Part shown: positions 17,310-25,168 of the stretch, piece by piece
Position numbering within the stretch: the stretch's first letter is position 1
Layout of the letters: every line of letters begins with the position of its first letter
The notes under the pieces: model-generated
Database searches by the model: none
What the model was told of the DNA's origin: nothing
Seen by the model: the letters and a program-made list of their open reading frames with translations, nothing else
Position numbers and translations under genes: made by a program
Assembly (NCBI GenBank): GCA_025362495.1
Contig: JANYGI010000224.1
Span: forward strand, 38,730 to 102,729
Source of the DNA: Byssovorax sp.
GTDB lineage: Bacteria; Myxococcota_A; Polyangia; Polyangiales; Polyangiaceae
DNA length: 64,000 nucleotides
Direction of reading: 5' to 3'

Positions 17310-18731
17310 ATGCGCCAGCCTGACCCATCGCCCCGCGAGGACGCGGAACGCCCCGCGTCGCTGCGGCCAGGCGACGTGATCGACGGCAAATACCGGCTGG
17401 AAAACATCCTCGGCTCGGGCGGCATGGGCCTGGTCAGGGCCGCGACCCACCTCCAGCTCGGCGCGCGCGTGGCGATCAAGCTTCTCCGGCCGAGCTCGTC
17501 GCTCGATCCCGCCGAGCGCGATCTCACCACCGCACGCTTCATTCGCGAAGCTCAGCTCGCCGTCCGGATCAAGAGCGAGCACGTGGCGCGGATCCTCGAC
17601 ATGGGCACGCTCCCGGGCGGCGAGCCCTACATCGCGATGGAGCTGCTCGAAGGGGTCGATCTCAACCGCCTCGTCCGCGACCGCGGCGCGCTCCCCCCGG
17701 GCGAGGCCGTCGCCTATGTTCTCCAGGCCTGCGAGGCGATCGCCGAGGCCCACGCGCTCGGCATCGTGCACCGCGATCTCAAGCCGGCGAACCTCTTCCT
17801 GGCCCGGCGCGCGGACGGCTCGGTGCGCGTGAAGGTCCTCGACTTCGGCATCTCCAAGCTCGTCCTCGGCGCGTTCCGCGACGGTGACTCGACGCTGACG
17901 GCGAAGACCGACGTCCTCGGATCGCCGCAATACATGGCCCCGGAGCAGATCCGCAACCCCGTCGACGTCGACGCGCGCAGCGACATCTGGTCGCTCGGCG
18001 CGGTGCTGTACCGGCTGCTCACCGCCCGCGGCGCCTTCGAGGGCGAGAGCGCCGCGGCGGTGCTCCTCGAGGTGATCTCCGCGGAGCCTGTGCCCGTGCG
18101 CGAGCTCGCGCCCGACGTGCCTCCCGAGCTCGCGGCCCTCGTGCTGCGTTGCCTCGAAAAAGACCGCGCGGATCGCCCCGCGGACGTCGACGAGCTGGCG
18201 CGGGGGCTCGTGCCGTTCGCGACGCCGCTCGCCCGCGCGCGCTCGTGGGAGGGCGCGCCCGCGGGGTCCTCCACCATCGACACGCCGATCCCTTCGCTGG
18301 AGTCCCCGAGCGGGATCGACGCCGTGGAGCCGCCGATCGGCGCGGTCGCCGAGAAATTCTCGACCGCGGCGCCGACCGTGGGGCCCGCCGGGCGCGCGTC
18401 CGTCGGCGCGCGCCGACGTCTCACCGCGGTCGCTCTGGCCGTGAGCGCGATCGCCCTGCTCGTGGCGATCGCCAGGGGTCGCCTCGCTCCAGCGGTGCCC
18501 GACGAGGCGCGCGCCCCCGGCCGGGCCTCTTCCCTCGTCGCCGCGACGCTCGACGAGGCCCCGCCCCTCGTCCGCGTCGAGCCGACGGACACCGCTTCGG
18601 CCACCCCCCGCGCCGTCGCCGCGGCCTCCGCGCCCGCGCCCCCGAGCGCGCCCGAGCCTCGACCCAGCGCCACGGCGCGCGCCCGGACCAGACGAGGAAA
18701 GCCCATTGATCTCCTCGAAGATCGAAAATGA
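17310..18731 (+). CDS. Membrane-anchored Ser/Thr protein kinase (first cassette)
   Basis: A Hanks-type kinase: glycine loop GSGGMG (near residue 35), Lys in VAIKLL, catalytic loop HRDLKPAN (His near 154), DFG, and YMAPEQ. After the kinase domain comes a Ser/Pro-rich linker, one transmembrane helix (LTAVALAVSAIALLVAIA, near 372-390) and an Ala/Pro-rich extracytoplasmic tail. The ATG at 17310 is chosen; an in-frame TTG at 17268 is possible, but its GGAGG is only 2 bases away. The next gene starts inside its 3' end, so kinase, TPR protein and lipoprotein form one unit. It probably signals envelope conditions by phosphorylation; substrates are unknown. Confidence 0.9.
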   Translation: MRQPDPSPREDAERPASLRPGDVIDGKYRLENILGSGGMGLVRAATHLQLGARVAIKLLRPSSSLDPAERDLTTARFIREAQLAVRIKSEHVARILDMGTLPGGEPYIAMELLEGVDLNRLVRDRGALPPGEAVAYVLQACEAIAEAHALGIVHRDLKPANLFLARRADGSVRVKVLDFGISKLVLGAFRDGDSTLTAKTDVLGSPQYMAPEQIRNPVDVDARSDIWSLGAVLYRLLTARGAFEGESAAAVLLEVISAEPVPVRELAPDVPPELAALVLRCLEKDRADRPADVDELARGLVPFATPLARARSWEGAPAGSSTIDTPIPSLESPSGIDAVEPPIGAVAEKFSTAAPTVGPAGRASVGARRRLTAVALAVSAIALLVAIARGRLAPAVPDEARAPGRASSLVAATLDEAPPLVRVEPTDTASATPRAVAAASAPAPPSAPEPRPSATARARTRRGKPIDLLEDRK

Positions 18732-19731
18732 GCCGCCGGCGCTCGGTCGCCGCCGGGCGCGGGCGACGGGGCCCCGAGCGCGCGCGATCGCGCTCCTCAT
18801 CGCGGCGTGCTCGGCGCTCCACGGCAGTGACGCGCGCGCGGACGCCGGGGCGATGGCCGAGGCGCTCTTCCAGCAAGGTCGCAAGCTGCTCGAGCAGGGC
18901 CACGTCGCCGAGGCCTGCGAGAAGCTCGAGTCGAGCTACCGCATCGACGCGGCCCTCGGCACGCTGGTAAACCTCGCCGGGTGCCACGAAAAACAGGGCC
19001 GCCTCGCGACCGCGTGGGGCGAGTACAACGAGGCGATCACCGCGGCGAAGCGCGCCGGCCAGGCAGGTCGCGAGCAGCTCGCCCGCGCCAGGGTCGTGGC
19101 GCTCACGCCCCGCCTCTCGCACCTCATCGTGAACGTGAGCGCCCCGGCGCGCGTCGACGGCCTCGCGCTGACCATCGACGGGGTGGCGCTCGCGCCCGGC
19201 GCGTGGGGCACGCCGATCCCGGTCGACGCGGGGGCGCACACCATCGTCGCCGCGGCGCCTCACCACATCAGCCAGACGACGCCGACCCGGGTCGACGAAG
19301 CGCAGTCCGTGGTGCTCACGCTTCCCCTGCTCGACCTCGCGCCGGTCCCGCCCCCGATCGTCGCGCCCTCCAGCTGGAAGACGCCCGTCGGCGTCGCGGG
19401 CCTCGGCCTCGGCGCCGTCGGCCTGGGCCTCGGCACCTACTTCGGCGCGCGGGCGCTCGACCTCGCGAGCACCAGCGCGAAAGGCTGCAAGCCGGACGGC
19501 GGCTGCGATCAAGCGGCGTATGCTGCGTACGTGGACGGCCGATCCAGCGCGACGCTCGCCAACGCCTTCCTCGTCGGCGGAGGCGTGCTCGTCGCGGCGG
19601 GCGGCGCGCTCCTGATCCTCCGCGCTGTCGAGAAGCAAGAGCCGCAAAAGACCGCGCCCGTCGCCGCGATCCGCGTGATCCCCACGGCGGGACCGGGCGT
19701 CGGGCTCTTGACGATCGCGGGGGCGTGGTGA
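18706..19731 (+). CDS. Periplasmic TPR/PEGA-like protein (first cassette)
   Basis: A 341-residue protein with an Arg-rich start and hydrophobic signal segment ending around SDARA. One to two TPR-like repeats follow (AEALFQQGRKLLEQGHVAEACEKLESSYRID and the next helix pair), then a beta-rich PEGA-like part and two C-terminal hydrophobic helices (VGLGLGTYFGA; LVGGGVLVAAGGALLIL). The start is a TTG at 18706 with GAGGAAA six bases upstream, inside the end of the kinase gene. It resembles the product of 26863-27819 in size and order of parts. Proteins of this kind are frequent beside kinases in Polyangiales; function is not established. Confidence 0.8.
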   Translation: MISSKIENEPPALGRRRARATGPRARAIALLIAACSALHGSDARADAGAMAEALFQQGRKLLEQGHVAEACEKLESSYRIDAALGTLVNLAGCHEKQGRLATAWGEYNEAITAAKRAGQAGREQLARARVVALTPRLSHLIVNVSAPARVDGLALTIDGVALAPGAWGTPIPVDAGAHTIVAAAPHHISQTTPTRVDEAQSVVLTLPLLDLAPVPPPIVAPSSWKTPVGVAGLGLGAVGLGLGTYFGARALDLASTSAKGCKPDGGCDQAAYAAYVDGRSSATLANAFLVGGGVLVAAGGALLILRAVEKQEPQKTAPVAAIRVIPTAGPGVGLLTIAGAW

Positions 19732-20807
19732 GCCGCGCTCACGCCGGCGCGCTCCTCGTCATCGGGCTGGGATCGATCGCCGCGTGCGCCCAGATCGCGG
19801 GCCTCGACGACGATCGTCACCTCGACGACGGGACCACGTGCGACACCACGAGCGTGCCTGGCCCACCCTCCAGCGCGGGCGGCGGAGCCCTGGAAATCCT
19901 GGTCGCGGTGCGCTCGATCGATCTCGGCGAAAATGCCGCGAGCGACCCAATGAAATCGAGCGTGAACCTCGACGGCGCCTGCAGTTGCCCCGGGCCGACG
20001 AGCTGCGTCGAGCCGATGTGGGCCGCCGCCGATCACTGCGACAACCCCGGCGGGCGCGACAACGCCGCCGCGCAGGCGTGGAGAGTCATCAACGAAGAGA
20101 ACCCGCTCAAGATCCCGATCATCTCGTCGAGCGGCTTCAGCGGGCAGATCGACGCAGGCGCCTGGTCTCTGCTCATCCGCGTCACCGGGTACAACGGAAT
20201 GCCGGACGACGCCGACGTCGCGGTCACCCTCTTCGCGAGCCCGGGCCTCGGCGCCGCGCCGAATTGGGATGGCAAGGACGCGTGGTCGGTGGCCGACGTC
20301 TCGCTCGTCGACAAGGTGTCGATCGCCAAGCCGATCTCCACCACCACCAACGCCTATGTCAGCGGCGGCGTGCTCGTGGTCTCGATCGCCGCGGTCGAGC
20401 TCCTGCTCTTCAGCCCCAGCATCCGCATGGCGGTGAACCTCAGCTCCGTGGTGATGCGAGCGACGATCGAGAAGGCGAGCGGCGGGGGATATCGCCTCTC
20501 GCACGGAATCCTCGGGGCCCGCTGGAAGGTCCCCGACATGATGGGCGACCTCGGGAGCGTGACCATCCTCGACACGGAGCACCTCTGCACCACCTCGACC
20601 TTCCACTCCTTCGTCAAGCAGAAGCTCTGCTCTGTGGTGGACATCCCGTCCGGGGTCGATGGACCGGCGTCGCCGTGCAACGCGATGTCCTTCGGCGTCG
20701 GCTTCGAGGCCGATCCGGCGCTGCTCGGGCCGGTCAAGCCGGGCAGCGCGCCGTCGGGGGGCTGCACCGCGCAGAACGATCCCGGGACACAAACGTGCGG
20801 GAAATGA
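19728..20807 (+). CDS. Secreted lipoprotein of unknown function (first cassette)
   Basis: A 359-residue protein beginning at a GTG that overlaps the TPR gene stop (GTGA). The signal segment ALLVIGLGSIAAC ends in a lipobox and is followed by AQIAGLDD, a start pattern often seen in Polyangiales lipoproteins. The mature part has Cys motifs (CSCPGP and CVEP near the N-terminus, more at the C-terminal end) and no domain I recognise. It is probably anchored in the outer membrane. As the third gene of the kinase-TPR-lipoprotein cassette it could be the sensing or effector part; this is inference. Confidence 0.75.
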   Translation: MSRAHAGALLVIGLGSIAACAQIAGLDDDRHLDDGTTCDTTSVPGPPSSAGGGALEILVAVRSIDLGENAASDPMKSSVNLDGACSCPGPTSCVEPMWAAADHCDNPGGRDNAAAQAWRVINEENPLKIPIISSSGFSGQIDAGAWSLLIRVTGYNGMPDDADVAVTLFASPGLGAAPNWDGKDAWSVADVSLVDKVSIAKPISTTTNAYVSGGVLVVSIAAVELLLFSPSIRMAVNLSSVVMRATIEKASGGGYRLSHGILGARWKVPDMMGDLGSVTILDTEHLCTTSTFHSFVKQKLCSVVDIPSGVDGPASPCNAMSFGVGFEADPALLGPVKPGSAPSGGCTAQNDPGTQTCGK

Positions 20808-20844
20808 AGCGTTTCGTGAGCACGGACCAGGCCCGCGAGCGCGC

Positions 20845-20868
20845 CTCGTCGTGATCGACGACGACGAG
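20845..20868. terminator. Hairpin between convergent genes, possible bidirectional terminator
   Basis: The arms CTCGTCGT (20845-20852) and ACGACGAG (20861-20868) form a perfect 8-bp stem with an 8-base loop. It lies between the stops of the lipoprotein gene (20807) and the convergent vWA gene (21018). There is no U-tract, so termination would have to be of the GC-rich, non-canonical type. The rest of this 210-base gap shows nothing recognisable. Confidence 0.4.
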
Positions 20869-21017
20869 CTCGGAGCCGCCGGACTCGCTGCGTGAGGACG
20901 TCACTCGAGGCGATCGTCGTCTCCAGGCGACGGCACGAGAGAGCCGCATCGTACTTCAATATATCCATCGATCTACCTCCTGGCCGCTCCTCGACACCGC
21001 GCCTCGAGCGTTGAACG

Positions 21018-22208
21018 TCACTTCGCAGGCTGCGTCGCGCACCCGAACAAGATCGCGATCTTCGCCTTGGTATCCGCCTGGATCGACGCGCACGTCACCG
21101 GGCAGAGGTTGATCGTCGCGGGCTTCGCCGGATCATCGTAGAACCACCCACCCTTCGTCGCCGTGCACGCACCGGCAGCGGGCACCTGGCCAAACGTCAC
21201 CGGAGCGCCGCCGCCTCCAGGGCTGTAGTCCACGTTGACGAGGCCCGGATCGATGGCGGCCCCGTTGCTGCTCTCCGGCATGACGAACTGGCACGCCACC
21301 TGGCTCTTCTGGATCGCCTGCATCGCCGCGAGCAGCTCGCCCTGGGCGTTGCCGTTGCCGATGAAGAACCCTTTGCTCGTCTGCCCCGCTTTGGCGATGG
21401 CGTCCATGTCACTCTGGTGCGATCCGGCGAGGCCGACAGCGAAGGTGAGGACCCCGCTCTGCGCGCTGGCGTCGGAGGCCAGCTTGGCGATGTGGCCGAT
21501 GTCCTGATCGCAGCCGCTCGGCTCACCATCGGTCACCAGCACCACCACCGTCTTCTCGTCCGGGTGAGAGGCCCTGTAGGCCTTGGCCCAGATCTCCCCG
21601 CCTCCGAGGGCAGCCGACAGCGGCGTCCCGCCATCGGGCGTCGTCGCGGTGGTCACGATCGATCCGATCAAAGCACTCTCCTGCTGGTCCGTCGGCGCGG
21701 GATCGGCGGTGAGCGGCGCGAGCGCGACCGTCGTCTGACTGCAGAAGTCCGCGGAGCAGAGGCTGTCGCTGCAGAGCCAGTCCGGGAAGAAGCGCAGCGC
21801 CACGCGGAGGCCCGCCGTCCCCGGGTTCTGGAAGAAGGCGATCATCGCCGCGGTGGCGTTGCCCCACTTGTTCTGATCATCCATCGAGCTCGAGCGATCG
21901 AAGAGGATCAGCATGTTGACGGGGACCAGCTCTGCCTCGGCGCTCGAGGTGGCGCAGGCGGCGTCGGGATCCAGGCCGCCAGTCATCACGCCATCACCGG
22001 CGTCGAGGGTCGACCCCTCGCCTCCGCTCCCCGCGGGCCCGACCGCCACCGGATCACCGCTGCTCTCACCGCCGCCACGAACCTCGCCGCCGCCCGCGCC
22101 GGGAGAGGGGCCACGGACCCCGGCCGCGCACCCGGACGCGAGGAGAAAAAGAGCGATCGTGATCGCGTGAAACCGGCCGCGCAGCGGGAGCGCGAATACG
22201 TTCTTCAT
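21018..22208 (-). CDS. vWFA-domain lipoprotein
   Basis: A 396-residue lipoprotein. ITIALFLLASGC gives a signal peptide and lipobox, followed by a Gly/Ser-rich linker of about 60 residues. The vWFA domain has the MIDAS core DRSSSMDD (near residue 102), a later TPDGGTPL loop and LVTDGEP, so the metal site looks complete. VWA domains bind metal and protein ligands, and several Cys suggest an extracytoplasmic, disulfide-stabilised protein. ATG at 22208 is chosen because GGAGG lies 4 bases upstream; a longer in-frame extension to 22388 lacks such a site. A TGGTAACGATG-like element lies about 150 bases upstream. Confidence 0.85.
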   Translation of the reverse strand: MKNVFALPLRGRFHAITIALFLLASGCAAGVRGPSPGAGGGEVRGGGESSGDPVAVGPAGSGGEGSTLDAGDGVMTGGLDPDAACATSSAEAELVPVNMLILFDRSSSMDDQNKWGNATAAMIAFFQNPGTAGLRVALRFFPDWLCSDSLCSADFCSQTTVALAPLTADPAPTDQQESALIGSIVTTATTPDGGTPLSAALGGGEIWAKAYRASHPDEKTVVVLVTDGEPSGCDQDIGHIAKLASDASAQSGVLTFAVGLAGSHQSDMDAIAKAGQTSKGFFIGNGNAQGELLAAMQAIQKSQVACQFVMPESSNGAAIDPGLVNVDYSPGGGGAPVTFGQVPAAGACTATKGGWFYDDPAKPATINLCPVTCASIQADTKAKIAILFGCATQPAK

Positions 22209-22359
22209 GAGTCCTCCAGGCCACTCTCGACGATGGCGCCGAGCCTCCTCTGCACGAGTGACGCCAGAGACCGCAGCGGCAAATTCGAGGGTGGTTTCAC
22301 GACGCCCCACCCCGCCGTGGGCGCGCCGACCGGGGCGGGCCCCGGGGACCAGGCCACCT

Positions 22360-22370
22360 TGATAACGATG
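22360..22370 (+). promoter_or_regulatory. Operator-like element A (TGATAACGATG)
   Basis: It matches the core TGGTAACGATG at 10 of 11 positions. It is in the AT-rich part of the region between the divergent vWA and monooxygenase genes. It is the weakest of seven related elements, and the extended GGATC half is absent. Confidence 0.45.
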
Positions 22371-22453
22371 TAAACACCTTGGATTCACGGATATTTAAGC
22401 GATATTTTTCGACGATCGTGCCGCCGCTGCGCACGGATCCCAGACCAGCAACC

Positions 22454-22469
22454 TGGTAACGATGGATCC
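22454..22469 (+). promoter_or_regulatory. Operator-like element B (TGGTAACGATGGATCC)
   Basis: A full match to the consensus, about 115 bases upstream of the copper-monooxygenase start. The core T-n-GT-a-AC-n-A is a short inverted repeat of the GT/AC type recognised by GntR-family regulators, and a FadR-type GntR gene lies 1.5 kb downstream. Binding is inferred. Confidence 0.6.
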
Positions 22470-22584
22470 ATCAGGATGGACCACAGAAGATCCAGGATGG
22501 CGCTCGAACGCGGGAGTTCACCGACATCGATGCTCGGCATACGTATTGCTCATCGGTCCTCGCTACCCCGAAGAAGGAGTCCTC

Positions 22585-24000
22585 ATGATGTCGCAGCCTC
22601 ACCACTCCATCGCTCTCTCGCTCGCGCTCGTTCTCGTCGCCGCGAACACGGCATCTTGCACCGGCAAATCTCCCGACAGCATCTCTCCCGGCGCGGGAGC
22701 GGGCGGCGACTCCAGCGGCCCTCCGCCGGACGATGTCACCGTCGGCAGCGGTCTCGCGGCGGGCGCCGGCGGGGAATCGTCGCTTGGATCGGGCCCGCCG
22801 GCCGGGCCGTCTCTGCCCTGCGACGTCGACGCCGTGCTCCAGGACTGCCGCGGTTGCCACGGCGAAAAGCCGGCGTTCGGCGCGCCGATGCCGCTCGTCA
22901 CCTACGCGGATCTGATGGCGCCGGCCCCCAGCGACCCGGGCAAGAAGGTCGCGGAGCTGGTCAAGGCCCGGATCCACGACGACGCTCACCCGATGCCGCC
23001 GCTCCCCAACCCGCGCGTCGACGCGAGCAAGATGGCCGTGGTCGACACCTGGCTCTCCGCCGGCGCCCCGGTGTCGAACGTGGATTGCGGCGGCGGCGCC
23101 GGAGGCGGGAAGGGCGGCGCCGAGCCCCCGGGGCCCAAGCCGCTCTCGTGCGCGCCGGACACGCTGATCCGCCCCGCGGCGCCCTTCGCCATCGACCCTG
23201 GCAGCATCGATCAATACGTGTGTTACGGCTTCGACGTCACCCCCTCCAAGAAGCGCCACGTCACCGCGCTGGCGCCGAAGATCGACAACAAGGCCCTCGT
23301 GCACCACCTGCTCCTCTTCCAGACCGATCAGGCCGAGAGCCCGACGCCCAAGGCCTGTCAGGCCTTTGGATCGGTGGGCTGGCGGCTGATCGCCGGCTGG
23401 GCGCCCGGCGGCGACAACCTCGAGCTGCCCCCCGAAGCGGGCTTTCCGGAGGCCGGCACCACGCACTGGGTGATGCAGGTCCACTACAACAACTCGCAGC
23501 ACCTCGCGAACCAGACCGACGAAAGCGGCTACGACCTCTGCACCACGGATCAGCTCCGCCCGAACGACGCCGAGGTGATGGGGCTCGGCTCGATCAACTT
23601 CTCGATCGAGCCGCACTCCAAGCTCGATCTCTCGTGCGACTACACCTTCTACTCCAGCCCGAAGATCCACCTCTTCGGAGCCTCACCGCACATGCACCTG
23701 CGCGGACGGGCCATGTCCAGCGTCAAGCTGGGCGGACCGATGGGGCAACAGACCATCGTGGACTCGCCGAACTTCGACTTCAACACCCAGATCGAATACC
23801 CCACCAGCGTCGATGTGGCCTTCGGCGACACCCTGCGCACGCGCTGCGTCTGGGAGAACGACACCGCGAGCGCCATCAAGTTCGGGGAGAACACCGGCGA
23901 CGAGATGTGCTTCGACTTCGTGGCTTACTACCCGAAGGTGACGGCGCCCCTCTGGAGCTGGACGACCCCCTCGCTCAGCGCGAGCTGCAAGAGCCAGTGA
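22585..24000 (+). CDS. Lipoprotein: cytochrome c-like motif fused to copper type II ascorbate-dependent monooxygenase
   Basis: A 471-residue lipoprotein (lipobox VAANTASC, then a Gly/Ser-rich linker). A single heme c site, CRGCH (about 88-92), is followed by the copper monooxygenase two-domain fold of the PHM/DBH family. Copper-site candidates are His-His in KALVHHLLLF, the HxH of SPHMHLRG, and Met in GDEMCFDF; HWVMQVHYNN is another conserved piece. Known family members hydroxylate small organic substrates using copper and a reductant, and the fused heme could deliver electrons. The substrate is unknown. The ATG (doubled) follows AAGGAG by 5 bases. Its stop is only 9 bases from the convergent GntR gene. 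Confidence 0.85.
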   Translation: MMSQPHHSIALSLALVLVAANTASCTGKSPDSISPGAGAGGDSSGPPPDDVTVGSGLAAGAGGESSLGSGPPAGPSLPCDVDAVLQDCRGCHGEKPAFGAPMPLVTYADLMAPAPSDPGKKVAELVKARIHDDAHPMPPLPNPRVDASKMAVVDTWLSAGAPVSNVDCGGGAGGGKGGAEPPGPKPLSCAPDTLIRPAAPFAIDPGSIDQYVCYGFDVTPSKKRHVTALAPKIDNKALVHHLLLFQTDQAESPTPKACQAFGSVGWRLIAGWAPGGDNLELPPEAGFPEAGTTHWVMQVHYNNSQHLANQTDESGYDLCTTDQLRPNDAEVMGLGSINFSIEPHSKLDLSCDYTFYSSPKIHLFGASPHMHLRGRAMSSVKLGGPMGQQTIVDSPNFDFNTQIEYPTSVDVAFGDTLRTRCVWENDTASAIKFGENTGDEMCFDFVAYYPKVTAPLWSWTTPSLSASCKSQ

Positions 24001-24009
24001 TGCGCGGGA

Positions 24010-24816
24010 TCAGGCGCGTTTGCGGGGCTTCGTGACCTTGCCCGCAGCCGCCGGCGGGGTGGGCTCGGGGGGCTCCGGGGGCGCGGAGAGCAGCGCTCGC
24101 ACCGCCTGGAGGTAAATCTCGGGCACACCCTGCCGCTGGCGGAGCTGCGCTATCAGGATCTGATAGAGGCCAATCCGCAGCTCCGGCTTGCTGAAGAACA
24201 GCCGCTGACGGCGCTCGGGCTGGCGATCGATCATCTCGAACCACCACCGCGCCTCGCGGAACATGATCCGGTTGCGTGAGGCCTTGGCGATCGCCAGCCA
24301 GAAGCCGGCCTCGAGGTCGGCGTCCGGGTTCTCCGAGACCGCCGCCCTGGCGATGATCTGCTCGATCTCGTCGATCTCGGCGTCTGTTATCCGCAGCTCG
24401 GCCAGGGTCAGGAGCATCGATCCGGCGAGGAGCTGGCGCTCGAACACGTACTGCTCGTCGGCGTGGCCGGGGGCGAGCTGCATCATCAGCGCGACGATGC
24501 GCGGATCGTTCCACTGCTCGGCGTCCAGCACGATGGTCTGCCCGCCCTGGCTGCCGCGGACCATGCCCATCTCGCGCAGGCGGTGGAGGGCCTGGCGGAC
24601 GATGAGCCGGGAGACGTTGAAAAGCGCGGCGAGCTCGCGCTCGGGCGGGAGGGCTGTCCCCGAGGCGAACTTGCCCCGGAGGATCGCGCCCGCGAGCGAT
24701 TCGAAGATCGGATCGGCCGCGAGCTGCTTTGGCTGCTCCTCTTCGGCAGGCACGGCGGCCCTGGTCCGGGCACCCGCGCGCTTCTCTCTCGTGACGGCTA
24801 AAGACACTGCTGGCAT
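24010..24816 (-). CDS. GntR-family (FadR/FCD-type) transcriptional regulator
   Basis: A 268-residue regulator. After a basic/acidic N-terminal tail the winged helix-turn-helix is clear at about 35-100: FESLAGAILRGKF, then LPPERELAALFNVSRLIVRQ with the turn and recognition helix, then LREMGMVRGSQGGQ. The remainder is all-helical and fits the FCD effector-binding domain, with a Pro/Lys-rich tail. FadR-type proteins bind short GT...AC inverted repeats and respond to small carboxylic metabolites. Three TGGTAACGA elements lie within 265 bases upstream of its start, so autoregulation is likely. The effector is not known. Confidence 0.88.
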   Translation of the reverse strand: MPAVSLAVTREKRAGARTRAAVPAEEEQPKQLAADPIFESLAGAILRGKFASGTALPPERELAALFNVSRLIVRQALHRLREMGMVRGSQGGQTIVLDAEQWNDPRIVALMMQLAPGHADEQYVFERQLLAGSMLLTLAELRITDAEIDEIEQIIARAAVSENPDADLEAGFWLAIAKASRNRIMFREARWWFEMIDRQPERRQRLFFSKPELRIGLYQILIAQLRQRQGVPEIYLQAVRALLSAPPEPPEPTPPAAAGKVTKPRKRA

Positions 24817-24883
24817 CGAAGCACGAGCAGCCCTCGACGCGCAAGCGCAGGAGGTGGCGGCCGCGCGCCGCCTCGCCGCTCCA

Positions 24884-24897
24884 GGATCTCGTTACCA
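24884..24897 (-). promoter_or_regulatory. Operator-like element C (TGGTAACGAGATCC)
   Basis: On the minus strand, 68 bases upstream of the GntR start. It keeps TGGTAACGA and GATCC but lacks the two central bases TG of the full consensus. Confidence 0.5.
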
Positions 24898-24987
24898 TGC
24901 GCGTCGGGCGGATGACGCGGCGCCATCGACGGCGCCCGAGCCGCGGTTCCCCACCGAGGTCGGGTGGATCGCCGGCTCCCCCACCAT

Positions 24988-25003
24988 GGATCCATCGTTA
25001 CCA
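24988..25003 (-). promoter_or_regulatory. Operator-like element D (TGGTAACGATGGATCC)
   Basis: A full consensus copy on the minus strand, midway between the GntR and kinase genes. CATGG flanks both sides, giving a longer imperfect dyad than the other copies have. Confidence 0.6.
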
Positions 25004-25066
25004 TGTCCATGGTCGGCCGACCCACCCGGCCGCTCGAACCAGGCCGCAGCCAGGCCCCAGACCGCT

Positions 25067-25080
25067 GATCTTCGTTACCA
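25067..25080 (-). promoter_or_regulatory. Operator-like element E (TGGTAACGAAGATC)
   Basis: On the minus strand, about 90 bases upstream of the kinase start. It keeps TGGTAACGA and GATC with a changed centre. Confidence 0.5.
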
Positions 25081-25168
25081 AGCGTGGTCGCGGGGAGGCG
25101 GCACGCTTCATGGATGAGCGGGCTGCGAGGGGGATACCCTCACTTTCCTCCAACCCGCGGGTGCGTCC

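Larger units (their letters stand above)
22209..22584. other. Divergent intergenic region with two operator-like elements
   Basis: The 376 bases separate the divergent vWA and copper-monooxygenase genes. The segment around 22361-22415 is clearly AT-richer than its surroundings (for example ggatatttaagcgatatttt), as expected for promoters. Two copies of the TGGTAACGATG element lie at 22360 and 22454. No coding sequence is supported here. Confidence 0.6.
24817..25168. other. Divergent promoter region with three operator-like elements
   Basis: The 352 bases between the GntR gene and the second kinase gene contain three copies of the TGGTAACGA element on the minus strand (24884, 24988, 25067). 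Element D is embedded in an additional palindrome, CCATGGATCCATCG. No coding sequence is supported. It probably drives both the regulator and the kinase cassette. Confidence 0.6.

Noticed and set aside
18981..19727. A long upstream extension of the lipoprotein frame
   Set aside because: It is an Arg-rich shadow of the TPR gene. The GTG at 19728 with signal peptide and lipobox marks the real start.
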